Below, piece after piece: positions 33,670 to 41,406 of a stretch of 64,000 nucleotides of DNA. The stretch lies in IMG/VR virus record IMGVR_UViG_3300031974_003701, positions 1 through 64,000 of that record, one strand, 5' to 3'. Under the pieces are notes generated by a model. It searched no databases. It was not told the DNA's origin and worked only from the letters and a program-made list of their open reading frames with translations. Made by a program: the position numbers and the translations under genes. The DNA comes from a virus. Position 1 is the stretch's first letter; each line of letters opens with the position of its first letter.

Positions 33670-34122
33670 TCACCTATTTAATTTCAAATACATGATAGCT
33701 AAAGCATCTGCTTCATTATCATCTGTTGGATTATGTCCCTTAGACTTAGTATAATCTATCATAGCTTGTTTTCCTGCATTACCTTTACCAGTAGCATATT
33801 TTTTAATAGTACCTACTGCAATACCCTCATAAGGTATTTTATGTAACTCAGCAAAAGAAGTAAGATGTGACCAAAAACCACCATATGTATGTGCAGCAGT
33901 AGTTCCTACATGTCTTCTAACTTCTTCATAGTATATTTCATTAATAGGTTGTAGTTGGTTTAATTCTTCTAACCATTTAGTAAATCTTAGAAATCTCATA
34001 CCACCACCACTAAATCTATCTGATTTAAATGAAATTGAACCAGATGTAATTAAGTCAGTTGAACTATTATACATAGCCCAACCAGTTGTGGTACCTAAAT
34101 CTAATGTAAGAATATTATTCAT
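33670..34122 (-). CDS. RuvC-like Holliday junction resolvase
   Basis: 150 residues with the RNase H-fold resolvase signature: D8 in LTLDLGTTTGWA, E66 in IYYEEVRRH, a conserved AAHTYGGFWSHL, and the acidic end DDNEADALAIMYL (D135, D139). It resolves branched recombination or replication intermediates before packaging. It overlaps the 73-residue gene by 8 bases. Confidence 0.85.
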   Translation of the reverse strand: MNNILTLDLGTTTGWAMYNSSTDLITSGSISFKSDRFSGGGMRFLRFTKWLEELNQLQPINEIYYEEVRRHVGTTAAHTYGGFWSHLTSFAELHKIPYEGIAVGTIKKYATGKGNAGKQAMIDYTKSKGHNPTDDNEADALAIMYLKLNR

Positions 34123-34336
34123 CTTCTACAAAACTTCCTTTGACTACACGAATTACTGAATTTGCATTAAGTATTTTAGAGTAAACCGTACCGTGATTTA
34201 AATTAATATACGGAAGATTTTTAGATGCTGTTTTAAGTATAAGATCACCATCTTTATCTAACCAAGTGTCACCTACTTCCATATCTTCAAATTTTAATTC
34301 TTTATCAACAGTAACAGATTTAAGTTTAATTTTCAT
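34115..34336 (-). CDS. 73-residue hypothetical protein
   Basis: Small beta-rich protein: LKFEDMEVGDTWLDKDGDLILKTAS..., a pattern common in small phage proteins of unknown role. Confidence 0.6.
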   Translation of the reverse strand: MKIKLKSVTVDKELKFEDMEVGDTWLDKDGDLILKTASKNLPYINLNHGTVYSKILNANSVIRVVKGSFVEDE

Positions 34337-34339
34337 AGT

Positions 34340-34480
34340 TTACCTTCTTCTGTAATCTCTAGTAATTTTTTTAGACGTAGAATGTACTCTATTTACTCTA
34401 CGTCTACTTAATGTTTTAGCGTCAACATTATCATATGATAATGTTAAATAAGTTAATGTTAATGTAATGAATGTAATCAT
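34340..34480 (-). CDS. 46-residue protein with N-terminal hydrophobic segment
   Basis: ATG frame MITFITLTLTYLTLSYDNVDAKTLSRRRVNRV...; short signal-like or membrane start then a strongly basic tail. Fills the gap between two genes; RBS not strong. Confidence 0.45.
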   Translation of the reverse strand: MITFITLTLTYLTLSYDNVDAKTLSRRRVNRVHSTSKKITRDYRRR

Positions 34481-34701
34481 AATATTGAGCCATATAATTG
34501 ATGCTGAAATTCATTATATAAAGCCATTTGTTCATGCTCTGTGATATGTTTCTCTCTATAACATTCTTTATAGAGAGTATCATTTACAATAGTATCAGCT
34601 TGTTTTTTCTTCTGTTGGTTCAATATATTCAACTTCTGTTGAATTTTCTTCTTCACTTTGTTGTAATTTTGCATATTCTTCCTTTTCATCTTCAATGACA
34701 T
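34477..34701 (-). CDS. small Lys/Gln-rich protein, start uncertain
   Basis: The frame encodes 74 residues but overlaps the preceding gene by 107 bases, so a later start is possible. C-terminal part (YREKHITEHEQMALYNEFQHQLY) looks coding. Function unknown. Confidence 0.4.
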   Translation of the reverse strand: MSLKMKRKNMQNYNKVKKKIQQKLNILNQQKKKQADTIVNDTLYKECYREKHITEHEQMALYNEFQHQLYGSIL

Positions 34702-34891
34702 TAATCATTAGATTCAGAAACTCATAAAAATCCTTATTTTTACCTGATTTTTCTTTAAATGCGTTATAAGCATGAAATAATGCTACAGAACTATTTTCAT
34801 GGTTATCGCCCAAATAAACATTCCATTGTTGTGTTTTTGTATCGAAGTTAACAATAAGTAAGTTAGCAATATGTTTATTATCTTCTGACAT
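34595..34891 (-). CDS. 98-residue acidic protein
   Basis: Begins MSEDNKHIANLLIVNFDTKTQQWNVYLG and ends with a Glu-rich tail. Its ATG overlaps the previous stop by one base. Function unknown. Confidence 0.6.
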   Translation of the reverse strand: MSEDNKHIANLLIVNFDTKTQQWNVYLGDNHENSSVALFHAYNAFKEKSGKNKDFYEFLNLMINVIEDEKEEYAKLQQSEEENSTEVEYIEPTEEKTS

Positions 34892-35163
34892 TATAAAGTT
34901 TCTTTCTTAATTAAATTTATTACATTGTCTGTTTTTTTGATTGGTATTCTAAATACTAGAGTGTTTTTACCCTCACATACAATACATTTAGTATAAAAAA
35001 TACTATAATTCTTCCCCATTCTCTTACATTGCTGAATTATATTAAGAGCTATAGGATCAATTTTCTGCAATTCACTGATTGTAGCATTAACTACGCTTTT
35101 ACAAAAAGAACACTTACCTTCAATTTTAGTATTTGGTTTATAATTATTTTCAACTATCTCCAT
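34891..35163 (-). CDS. 90-residue zinc-ribbon protein
   Basis: Two CxxC pairs (C18/C21 in KCSFCKS; C60/C63 in KCIVCEG) suggest one structural zinc site. DNA or RNA binding is possible. Overlaps its upstream neighbour by 14 bases. Confidence 0.6.
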   Translation of the reverse strand: MEIVENNYKPNTKIEGKCSFCKSVVNATISELQKIDPIALNIIQQCKRMGKNYSIFYTKCIVCEGKNTLVFRIPIKKTDNVINLIKKETL

Positions 35164-35344
35164 TGATAATAAAATCCTTGATATATCTATTATAGAATGT
35201 TTCTAACTCTTCTTTAGAGTCAAAATGAAATGATTCAAACCTGTATTGTGTACATTGAAAGTCCATAGTATTTGATGGAGTAATTTCAATAGATAGTACT
35301 GTTTCTAAGTTTACTATTGTATTTTTATGTTTGATTAATTGCAT
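35150..35344 (-). CDS. 64-residue hypothetical protein
   Basis: Small alpha/beta protein (MQLIKHKNTIVNLETVLSIEI...); resembles tiny phage proteins with a PH-like strand pattern. First gene after the RNAP2 terminator. Confidence 0.55.
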   Translation of the reverse strand: MQLIKHKNTIVNLETVLSIEITPSNTMDFQCTQYRFESFHFDSKEELETFYNRYIKDFIINGDS

Positions 35345-35355
35345 TTGTTATTCCT

Positions 35356-35389
35356 TACAAAAAATAAGCTACTCTTATGAGTAGCTATT
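35356..35389 (-). terminator. leftward terminator after RNAP2
   Basis: AGCTACTC pairs with GAGTAGCT (AT pairs extend it) around a 4-base loop, followed on the leftward strand by TTATTTTTT. It lies 6 bases beyond the RNAP2 stop. Confidence 0.8.
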
Positions 35390-35394
35390 GTTAA

Positions 35395-36582
35395 TTATGA
35401 TAGTGTATAATTAGAACTAAGTATATAATTACTTATAGACTTAGTTTTAGTTAGTTGTGTAGTTTTACCTGTAATTTGTGTAAATAAATGATCTAGTAAA
35501 GTAGATTCACTTAATTTAGCTAACATTAGAGTGTATAGTCTACGCACATCATTACAATATTTAGGTAAACAGCCAAAACTGTCATGTACTGTAATTAATT
35601 CAAATGGTTTATTACCAAATGTAAGCATTTCTTTAGCTAATACAGAACAATCTATGTTACCTATATTATATTCATCAAGATAATCCATAATACGTACTGA
35701 AAGTATATTAGTTTTCTTATATAAATCCCATAAACGTAATACTTGTTTATCTTCTGGTCTATGTTTAGAGCATTTACCAAACTGAAAGATTTCAGTAATA
35801 TATTTATACTGATCTGGGTTAAAATTAGCTCTACGGTTAATTTCACGTACAATAAAAGCATCTATAGCGTGAATTGTATTTGCAGATAAAGATACAGATT
35901 TATCTTTGGGTGCTACAACAGTTTTAGTTAAATATCTTTCAACATCATTAAGTGTATAAGGTATTTTAACTTTCTGTTCTACAGGTAATACAGCATTAAA
36001 TCCATCTGGCATAGTCATTTCGAAATGAGTAGCTTCACTATTCCAAGATTTTTGTAATGCTAAATTAAGCATGAATGGTCCATTACATTCTTTGAATAAA
36101 GTTTCATAGAATTTTGTATGTAATTCACCTTCTCCTAATAGCTTTTTAGGCTCTTCTAGTGAACCGTAAAATGCAGTCATAATAGCTTGTTTTACGTCTG
36201 CATATTCTTTTTTATTATCTGGGTCAATCTTATTATACAATGATTTATAAGCATTAGCTCTATTATCTGGGTTATTTAATCCACATAATGTAGCTGATGT
36301 TAAATCATTAGTAAGTGCTGACATAATCTGTAAACCTGATGCACATGCATCTAGTCTTATTACATGTCCAGACGGTTTATTATTTTGATAGTCATTATAT
36401 GCACAAATACCAGAATAATATAATGCAGGTTCTTCTGCTTGATCGTATAAATCAAATAATTGATGTTTGTTTTTATTAAACCAAGCAATTCTGTCTTCAA
36501 ATACAGATTTTTCTAATTTACTAGAGAAATTGTTAGCAATATCTATTGCTAGATATTCTAAAGGAGTGTACTCTTTAAACAT
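35395..36582 (-). CDS. RNA polymerase II subunit RNAP2 (catalytic C-terminal part)
   Basis: About 395 residues from MFKEYTPLEY, chosen because AAGGAT lies 8 bases upstream (a longer frame starts 30 bases earlier). It carries the palm and fingers of a T7-like RNA polymerase: motif A VIRLDACASGLQ (D78), motif B VKQAIMTAFYGS (K131, Y139), an ANTIHAIDAFIVREI segment, and motif C HDSFG (D334). The N-terminal part with the DxRGR motif is RNAP1. In N4 the pair transcribes middle genes. Size matches N4 RNAP2 (404 residues). Confidence 0.9.
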   Translation of the reverse strand: MFKEYTPLEYLAIDIANNFSSKLEKSVFEDRIAWFNKNKHQLFDLYDQAEEPALYYSGICAYNDYQNNKPSGHVIRLDACASGLQIMSALTNDLTSATLCGLNNPDNRANAYKSLYNKIDPDNKKEYADVKQAIMTAFYGSLEEPKKLLGEGELHTKFYETLFKECNGPFMLNLALQKSWNSEATHFEMTMPDGFNAVLPVEQKVKIPYTLNDVERYLTKTVVAPKDKSVSLSANTIHAIDAFIVREINRRANFNPDQYKYITEIFQFGKCSKHRPEDKQVLRLWDLYKKTNILSVRIMDYLDEYNIGNIDCSVLAKEMLTFGNKPFELITVHDSFGCLPKYCNDVRRLYTLMLAKLSESTLLDHLFTQITGKTTQLTKTKSISNYILSSNYTLS

Positions 36583-36624
36583 TATTTTTATCCTTTTTAG
36601 AAATAATGGCATTGTTTACCTTTG

Positions 36625-36653
36625 AACACTACATACATTTAGTATGTAGTGTT
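36625..36653. other. 12-bp perfect hairpin before RNAP2
   Basis: AACACTACATAC and GTATGTAGTGTT pair around a 5-base loop between the 191-residue gene and RNAP2. The T-run is on the rightward strand only, so for the leftward operon it may act as an attenuator or RNA processing site. Confidence 0.55.
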
Positions 36654-36658
36654 TTTAA

Positions 36659-37234
36659 TTATTTAATCTTAACAATATTATTTTTGTTACGTTTAATTTT
36701 AGAATGAGTGTTATATGGTCTAATAGTAACTTGTGTTTCTGTAGATGAGACTATAATTCCTTTACCTAAAGATGATTTATATTTACCATTTTCCGAGTCA
36801 ACATAAGATACTAAATCACCTCTATTTAATACATTATTATTATAATCTCTGTGTTTAATACCACCTGTTCTAAAATACTCTTCTGCGTATATATTTTTTC
36901 CTATGTGATTAGAGCTTATAGTTAACTGATCAATAATGCTGCTTAACTCACAAATAAACATATAAGCAAACATTGTTTTATTATCCCAATATACATTTAA
37001 TATAAATTCTTTATCTAAGTATTTATTTAAAAGATTAAGCATATTATCTAAAGTATAACTTTTAACTTTAAAATCTAAGTTTATGTTATCTTTATCGTTA
37101 TCTTTTGGTAACTTTAAAGAAGCTTTTACATCAAGAACAAAATATTTATTATCTACATTTAATGTATAAGATAGTGTTAAAAATTCTGTTTTTGATTGAT
37201 GATTTCTAACTAATAAACATTTATTTGTTGTCAT
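36659..37234 (-). CDS. 191-residue hypothetical protein
   Basis: Ends with a KOW/SH3-like small barrel (NRGDLVSYVDSENGKYKSSLGKGIIVSSTETQVTIRP); the N-terminal ~130 residues are not recognised. Overlaps the preceding gene by 4 bases. Lies between the two RNAP subunit genes. Confidence 0.6.
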   Translation of the reverse strand: MTTNKCLLVRNHQSKTEFLTLSYTLNVDNKYFVLDVKASLKLPKDNDKDNINLDFKVKSYTLDNMLNLLNKYLDKEFILNVYWDNKTMFAYMFICELSSIIDQLTISSNHIGKNIYAEEYFRTGGIKHRDYNNNVLNRGDLVSYVDSENGKYKSSLGKGIIVSSTETQVTIRPYNTHSKIKRNKNNIVKIK

Positions 37235-37497
37235 AAATATTTTATTCCTGTAATTGGATCAGTTTTAATATATCTATTTCTTTGTTTAATTTTACAAATA
37301 CCAGATTTACTAAATAAATCTGATGGTATTTTAATAGTACGTATTTTATTATTTCTTTGTACAGTTATGTGTTTATTTACATTTATCCATGTAAAACCGT
37401 AATGATACATTTTAAATAATAAACGTCTAAGAGTAGGTTCTGTAAAATAAGAATCAGGTGAATGCCATCTACCATTTCTATATGTAAAATCAGTCAT
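37231..37497 (-). CDS. 88-residue basic protein, paralogue A
   Basis: Very similar to the frame at 38043-38291: shared Y-x-NGRW, TLRRL(L/I)FK(M/L)YH(Y/M)GF, and the C-terminal KIKQRNRY(I/L)KTDP(I/V)TGI(K/R)YL. The strongly basic surface suggests nucleic-acid binding. A gene duplication in the region between the RNAP subunits. Function unknown. Confidence 0.65.
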   Translation of the reverse strand: MTDFTYRNGRWHSPDSYFTEPTLRRLLFKMYHYGFTWINVNKHITVQRNNKIRTIKIPSDLFSKSGICKIKQRNRYIKTDPITGIKYL

Positions 37498-37504
37498 TTG
37501 TAAG

Positions 37505-37738
37505 TTAATCTTCTATTGTTATTAATTCATACTCATCTAATGAAGCTAGGTAAGTAAAACCATTGTGTAAAACAACACATTTTACATTTATATCTTTATA
37601 ATCAGCACGTAAGTTAGTAAAATCACCATTTAATAAATAATATTCAATATTATCATTAAACTTAATTCTATTTTTATAAGGAGAAGCTATCAACCATTTG
37701 ATAGCTTCTTTTAAATCTGTTGTTATTTTATTTACCAT
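37505..37738 (-). CDS. 77-residue hypothetical protein
   Basis: Starts MVNKITTDLKEAIKWLIASPYKNRIKF; its first codons contain a long inverted repeat (GAAGCTATCAA...TTGATAGCTTC). Function unknown. Confidence 0.6.
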   Translation of the reverse strand: MVNKITTDLKEAIKWLIASPYKNRIKFNDNIEYYLLNGDFTNLRADYKDINVKCVVLHNGFTYLASLDEYELITIED

Positions 37739-37743
37739 TTATT

Positions 37744-38046
37744 TTATGTTTCTAAACGTATATTAAATGTTAAATCGTTAGATTTAAGTTTATTTAATAA
37801 TTTGATTAATTTATCATGGAAATTATGAAGATCAGATAGTTCTTTAAACGCATGGTGTTCAATTAATATTTCTAACATATGATCTGAATTATCTAATTGG
37901 TGTAAATTTAGATTAAAGTTTATATTCCATTTTTCTTCAAATATTTCTAATTGAGTTACGTCTTTTATAATTTGTTCTAAATAATAACTATAAGGGTATT
38001 GTTTAGAATATGTTATTGATGCGTTTGCTGATATAGTATTTATCAT
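37744..38046 (-). CDS. 100-residue hypothetical protein
   Basis: Alpha/beta protein (YPYSYYLEQIIKDVTQLEIFEEKWNINFN... ending LKSNDLTFNIRLET). Its ATG overlaps the stop of paralogue B. Function unknown. Confidence 0.6.
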   Translation of the reverse strand: MINTISANASITYSKQYPYSYYLEQIIKDVTQLEIFEEKWNINFNLNLHQLDNSDHMLEILIEHHAFKELSDLHNFHDKLIKLLNKLKSNDLTFNIRLET

Positions 38047-38291
38047 AAGTATCTAATTCCTGTTACTGGATCGGTTTTAAGGTATCTGTTTCTTTGTTTT
38101 ATTTTACTAATATCAAAAAAATCTGATGTTATTTTGAGAGAGTAATCTCTATATTTTCTTTTAATTACAATAGTTTTTCCTATATCTATTGGTGAAAACC
38201 CCATATGATATAATTTAAATATTAATCTTCTTAAGGTAGCTTCTTCTGTATTACCTATACAGAAGAACCATCTTCCATTTTTGTATTCAAT
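38043..38291 (-). CDS. 82-residue basic protein, paralogue B, non-canonical start
   Basis: An open frame clearly homologous to 37231-37497 over its whole length, ending ...KIKQRNRYLKTDPVTGIRYL. No ATG, GTG or TTG lies upstream of the conserved NGRW; the frame opens after a TAG and the best aligned start is ATT at 38291, three bases after the previous gene's stop. Either an ATT start with coupled translation or a decayed start codon. The intact frame argues it is still selected. Confidence 0.55.
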   Translation of the reverse strand: MEYKNGRWFFCIGNTEEATLRRLIFKLYHMGFSPIDIGKTIVIKRKYRDYSLKITSDFFDISKIKQRNRYLKTDPVTGIRYL

Positions 38292-38293
38292 CG

Positions 38294-38542
38294 TTAATCT
38301 ATATCCCTATATCTTTCATAATCTAATAATCCTTGATTTAATCCATTAAGAAATCTATTAATTTCAGCGTAAGATTTACCTACATATAGGATTTTATAAG
38401 ATGTTCTTGGTTTAATTGTATATAATACTACTTGTAAATCTTTAACATTACGTTCTATAACTAACATTAAATTACATTGTTTGTAGTATTTGTAGTTTAA
38501 GTTACTAATTATTGTACTATCTACTTTACCTTTATATGTCAT
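38294..38542 (-). CDS. 82-residue hypothetical protein
   Basis: Start MTYKGKVDSTIIS is preferred; a TTG 45 bases upstream lies inside the preceding gene. Basic alpha/beta product (LMLVIERNVKDLQVVLYTIKPRTSYKILYVG). Function unknown. Confidence 0.55.
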   Translation of the reverse strand: MTYKGKVDSTIISNLNYKYYKQCNLMLVIERNVKDLQVVLYTIKPRTSYKILYVGKSYAEINRFLNGLNQGLLDYERYRDID

Positions 38543-38546
38543 ATAT

Positions 38547-38759
38547 TTACTTAATTTTCTTAATAATTTTAAGTTTAATATTATCAATTAAATCTTGATA
38601 ACATTGATCTATATATTCTTCATCACTATGATCTGGTACAGATGGATTTTGTTTTCTAATCCGTCCTCTATTACGTTCTTCTCTTTCTATAATTAATTCT
38701 TCAAATTTATCTAATAGATCGTTTACTTTATTTTGTTTTTTACTAATTAATTTAGTCAT
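38547..38759 (-). CDS. 70-residue charged hypothetical protein
   Basis: Helical, Arg/Glu-rich (FEELIIEREERNRGRIRKQ). Overlaps the RNAP1 gene by 8 bases, so directly coupled to it. Function unknown. Confidence 0.6.
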   Translation of the reverse strand: MTKLISKKQNKVNDLLDKFEELIIEREERNRGRIRKQNPSVPDHSDEEYIDQCYQDLIDNIKLKIIKKIK

Positions 38760-39540
38760 TAATTAATTCCTTATCTGCTAATTCTACACAAGCTTTTTGA
38801 TATTGATTACCCATATAATTAATATGATAGCCTACTGTATAAGTTCTACCTCTTTTATCGTATTTATGTGATAGATGAAATTTATTGTCATGCATAAACA
38901 TTGCTGTATAAATATCTTCTGCTTCCTTCATAAATTTATCTAAGTTTTTCTGCTTTTTAATTCTATTATCACTAGTTTCATTTGGTTTTTGTTTAATTGT
39001 ATTTTTACATTTATTAATAACTCTGCTATTTAAACTAAATTGAATAGAATTTTGTCTATTAATATGATCTAAACAGATATCTTTATTATGTTGATTTACT
39101 TTAGAACCAAGTACAACATGTTCATTATATGTTTCATATATGTCTTCATTATTGTTAGTTAGTTTTTCTGGTTTATTAATTAATGGTAATGCAAATTTAT
39201 AATTATGTTGTTTATTAAGAATATCTTCTGGTGCTTGTAACCTACAAAAGAATAATTCATATTCTGTGTTAAATGTAATAAGATTTAACTCAATACATTT
39301 AAATACTTTATCAATAGTATCTTTAATTGATTCGTTATTGTTCATAATACCAATTAATGTATCTACGTCACAACAACTATGTAGTGATATAGTTACTAAC
39401 AGTTTTAATACAAACTTTTTATCTAAATTATGTTTAATACAAAAACTATCTAATCCATCTTTATTAAAATAAGTGTATAATTCTTTATTTTTATGTTTAT
39501 TATTAAAGAGTGTTTCTAACTCTGCTTGATCGTTGAACAT
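38752..39540 (-). CDS. RNA polymerase II subunit RNAP1 (N-terminal part)
   Basis: 262 residues (N4 RNAP1 is 269). It corresponds to the promoter-proximal half of a T7-like RNA polymerase, ending just after the DxRGR motif (KYDKRGRTYTVGYHINYMGNQYQ), beyond which T7 would continue into motif A. Motif A and later motifs are on RNAP2 at 36582-35395. The two must assemble to make the middle-gene polymerase. Preceded by a terminator at 39562-39593 and an AAGG-type ribosome binding site. Confidence 0.85.
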   Translation of the reverse strand: MFNDQAELETLFNNKHKNKELYTYFNKDGLDSFCIKHNLDKKFVLKLLVTISLHSCCDVDTLIGIMNNNESIKDTIDKVFKCIELNLITFNTEYELFFCRLQAPEDILNKQHNYKFALPLINKPEKLTNNNEDIYETYNEHVVLGSKVNQHNKDICLDHINRQNSIQFSLNSRVINKCKNTIKQKPNETSDNRIKKQKNLDKFMKEAEDIYTAMFMHDNKFHLSHKYDKRGRTYTVGYHINYMGNQYQKACVELADKELIND

Positions 39541-39561
39541 TCTTGCTTACCTTTATACAAA

Positions 39562-39593
39562 TTAAAAAAAACCAATGAATTAACATTGGTTTT
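39562..39593 (-). terminator. leftward terminator before RNAP1
   Basis: AAAACCAATG pairs with CATTGGTTTT around a 6-base loop; the leftward strand continues TTTTAATTTG. It separates early small genes from RNAP1 and may be partly read through. Confidence 0.8.
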
Positions 39594-39601
39594 AATATTT
39601 A

Positions 39602-39790
39602 TTAAGCCATAAATATAAATTTACGTTTAGTACAGAAGAAATATTCCTCTGTAGGTACATATCCACAGATAACATCTGTGAACATATCTTCAATAAGACT
39701 TAAAGATATTTCTGTATGTACAGACTTAATTTCTGGAAAATCTTGAGCAATACATTCAATCATTTCTTCTCTTGTTGGTTCATTAGACAT
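39602..39790 (-). CDS. 62-residue early protein, paralogue of the 41.1 kb gene
   Basis: Shares TR(E/N)EMI, the (P)xIK and xSFC/FFC pattern and length with the product at 41122-41319. A pair of small helical early proteins from duplication; function unknown. Confidence 0.6.
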   Translation of the reverse strand: MSNEPTREEMIECIAQDFPEIKSVHTEISLSLIEDMFTDVICGYVPTEEYFFCTKRKFIFMA

Positions 39791-39834
39791 AACTTTACTC
39801 CTTTTTATTAAAGCTTTTTTACGTTTTAAATATA

Positions 39835-39906
39835 TTAAATCATGAGGACTTGGATATCAGTATCTCCATTTTTGAGATGTATTACATCTCCAATGTCAAA
39901 TTGCAT
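39835..39906 (-). CDS. 23-residue peptide
   Basis: ATG frame MQFDIGDVIHLKNGDTDIQV... with AAAGGATG just upstream and a small-barrel pattern. Very short; coding is suggested by the good RBS. Confidence 0.35.
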   Translation of the reverse strand: MQFDIGDVIHLKNGDTDIQVLMI

Positions 39907-39916
39907 AATTCATCCT

Positions 39917-40021
39917 TTATGTAATTTTCAATAATAAATATGTTAAATAACATAATGTTGGAAAGCTTACTAAGAATGAACCATAATAAGCTGATAATTT
40001 AATACATTCTATGTTAGTCAT
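39917..40021 (-). CDS. 34-residue hydrophobic peptide
   Basis: MTNIECIKLSAYYGSFLVSF... followed by LCYLTYLLLKIT: one membrane-spanning segment. Small early-region membrane peptides are common in phages. Function unknown. Confidence 0.4.
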   Translation of the reverse strand: MTNIECIKLSAYYGSFLVSFPTLCYLTYLLLKIT

Positions 40022-40024
40022 TAT

Positions 40025-40237
40025 TTAATCCTTGTTTAATTGTATGAATGCTTTAATGCTTAAAGAAATTTTAAGTAATTTCTTTAAATGAATATGTACT
40101 TCATATTCATTTGGTTCGGCTAAATGAAATTGTAGTGCATGAATATATTCTTCAATTTTATCTACACTTTCATGTACATAGCAATTAATTACCATTCTTG
40201 ACTCAGTTGCTAATATTAATTTATTATATATTTTCAT
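40025..40237 (-). CDS. 70-residue early hypothetical protein
   Basis: Helical (KIEEYIHALQFHLAEPNEYEVHIHLKKLLKISLSI). No family recognised; ends two bases before the next frame upstream. Confidence 0.55.
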   Translation of the reverse strand: MKIYNKLILATESRMVINCYVHESVDKIEEYIHALQFHLAEPNEYEVHIHLKKLLKISLSIKAFIQLNKD

Positions 40238-40238
40238 A

Positions 40239-40574
40239 CTATTCTTTTTTAATTTTAGGTATAAATTTTAAATCTTTTTGTAATGGAAATCTTCTATTAC
40301 TTAGTTTAATTGGTTTGTATAAACTTATGTCAGCTAATTTTACATTAGTGAGTTCATCACGAAAATTCCCTATATTTATAATTGTGAAAGCAGAGTACAT
40401 TGTAGATTTCGGATGATTTTTTGTTGTTAAAATACCTGCTAGATAAAAATAATCTTTTTCATTATATGAATTAAACTTACTGTATGGATTATTAAGACAG
40501 TTTAATCTTTTTGAATAATACCCATAAATTCTAAAAACTTTATTAGGGTATTTTTTATGTGTTACTAATATCAT
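40239..40574 (-). CDS. 111-residue early hypothetical protein
   Basis: Beta-rich N-terminus (MILVTHKKYPNKVFRIYGYYSKRL) and a basic C-terminus (FIPKIKKE). Its start overlaps the 42-residue gene by 4 bases. Function unknown. Confidence 0.55.
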   Translation of the reverse strand: MILVTHKKYPNKVFRIYGYYSKRLNCLNNPYSKFNSYNEKDYFYLAGILTTKNHPKSTMYSAFTIINIGNFRDELTNVKLADISLYKPIKLSNRRFPLQKDLKFIPKIKKE

Positions 40575-40699
40575 CTTTTATTATCTATTTTTATTGGATT
40601 ATTAATTAATTCATTTACTGGATCTGGTTCAATATAACTAGTAGCAATAGTTAATGTTATAAAGATAGCTGTTATAGCTACATAATCTAATATATTCAT
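40571..40699 (-). CDS. 42-residue membrane peptide
   Basis: MNILDYVAITAIFITLTIATSYIEPDP...: one N-terminal membrane segment and a polar tail. ATGA overlap with the following gene supports translation. Confidence 0.5.
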   Translation of the reverse strand: MNILDYVAITAIFITLTIATSYIEPDPVNELINNPIKIDNKR

Positions 40700-40700
40700 A

Positions 40701-40910
40701 TTAATGTACACTTTCTTTAATTGTTGTAGTTTTACATTCAGCTAAATACTCTCCTATATCAATACCAAATTCTGTAGATATATAGTTACTTAAATGAATG
40801 ATTATCATTAGAATTTCATCACTAGATATAGTTTGTGATATGTTTGCTTGTATATGAATATCTTCTGTTATCTCATCAATAAAAGTTTCAATTATTGTCT
40901 TATTAGTCAT
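40701..40910 (-). CDS. 69-residue early hypothetical protein
   Basis: Acidic helical protein (ETFIDEITEDIHIQANISQTISSDEILMIIIHLSNYI). Function unknown. Confidence 0.55.
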   Translation of the reverse strand: MTNKTIIETFIDEITEDIHIQANISQTISSDEILMIIIHLSNYISTEFGIDIGEYLAECKTTTIKESVH

Positions 40911-40993
40911 AAATATCCTGAACTATCTGGAGTTAATCTTATTACAGCACAATTACTGAAATTGTACTGTTTTAATGGTAAATATGATTACAG

Positions 40994-41125
40994 TTATTCT
41001 ATTAGAGAATAGTAGTAATTTTCTAATTCTGTAAGTGTTAATTCTTTAAGTATAGTGAACCAATTTTCTTTAGTTATACTTGAAAGCTCATAACACATTT
41101 CTTCTGGTGATATATACTCATTCAT
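40994..41125 (-). CDS. 43-residue acidic early protein
   Basis: MNEYISPEEMCYELSSITKENWFTILKELTLTELENYYYSLIE; ATG overlaps the stop of the preceding gene (ATGA). Function unknown. Confidence 0.5.
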   Translation of the reverse strand: MNEYISPEEMCYELSSITKENWFTILKELTLTELENYYYSLIE

Positions 41126-41319
41126 GCTGCTAACAATTGGTTAGTTTTACTACAGAATGAGAAGTTTGGTAAGTCAGTGACTAATAATTCATCTAACATA
41201 GTTTCTAATTCAGTATATGTTAGTTTATGTGAATAAGCTTTAATAGATGGTGTATATTTAGCTATTTCATCTATCATTTCATTGCGTGTAATACGAACAA
41301 ATTCTTTTGTACTATACAT
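41122..41319 (-). CDS. 65-residue early protein, paralogue of the 39.6 kb gene
   Basis: Contains ITRNEMIDEIAKYTPSIKAYSHKLT, alignable with the 39602-39790 product. Lies downstream of the 116-residue gene, in the transcript from the hairpin promoter at 41.79 kb. Function unknown. Confidence 0.6.
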   Translation of the reverse strand: MYSTKEFVRITRNEMIDEIAKYTPSIKAYSHKLTYTELETMLDELLVTDLPNFSFCSKTNQLLAA

Positions 41320-41406
41320 GGTTTTTAACTCATTTTTAGTGATAACATTGTTATGAATTATTAGACCAACTCATGTTGATCTAATGGTTTATGTATATTG
41401 AAGTAA

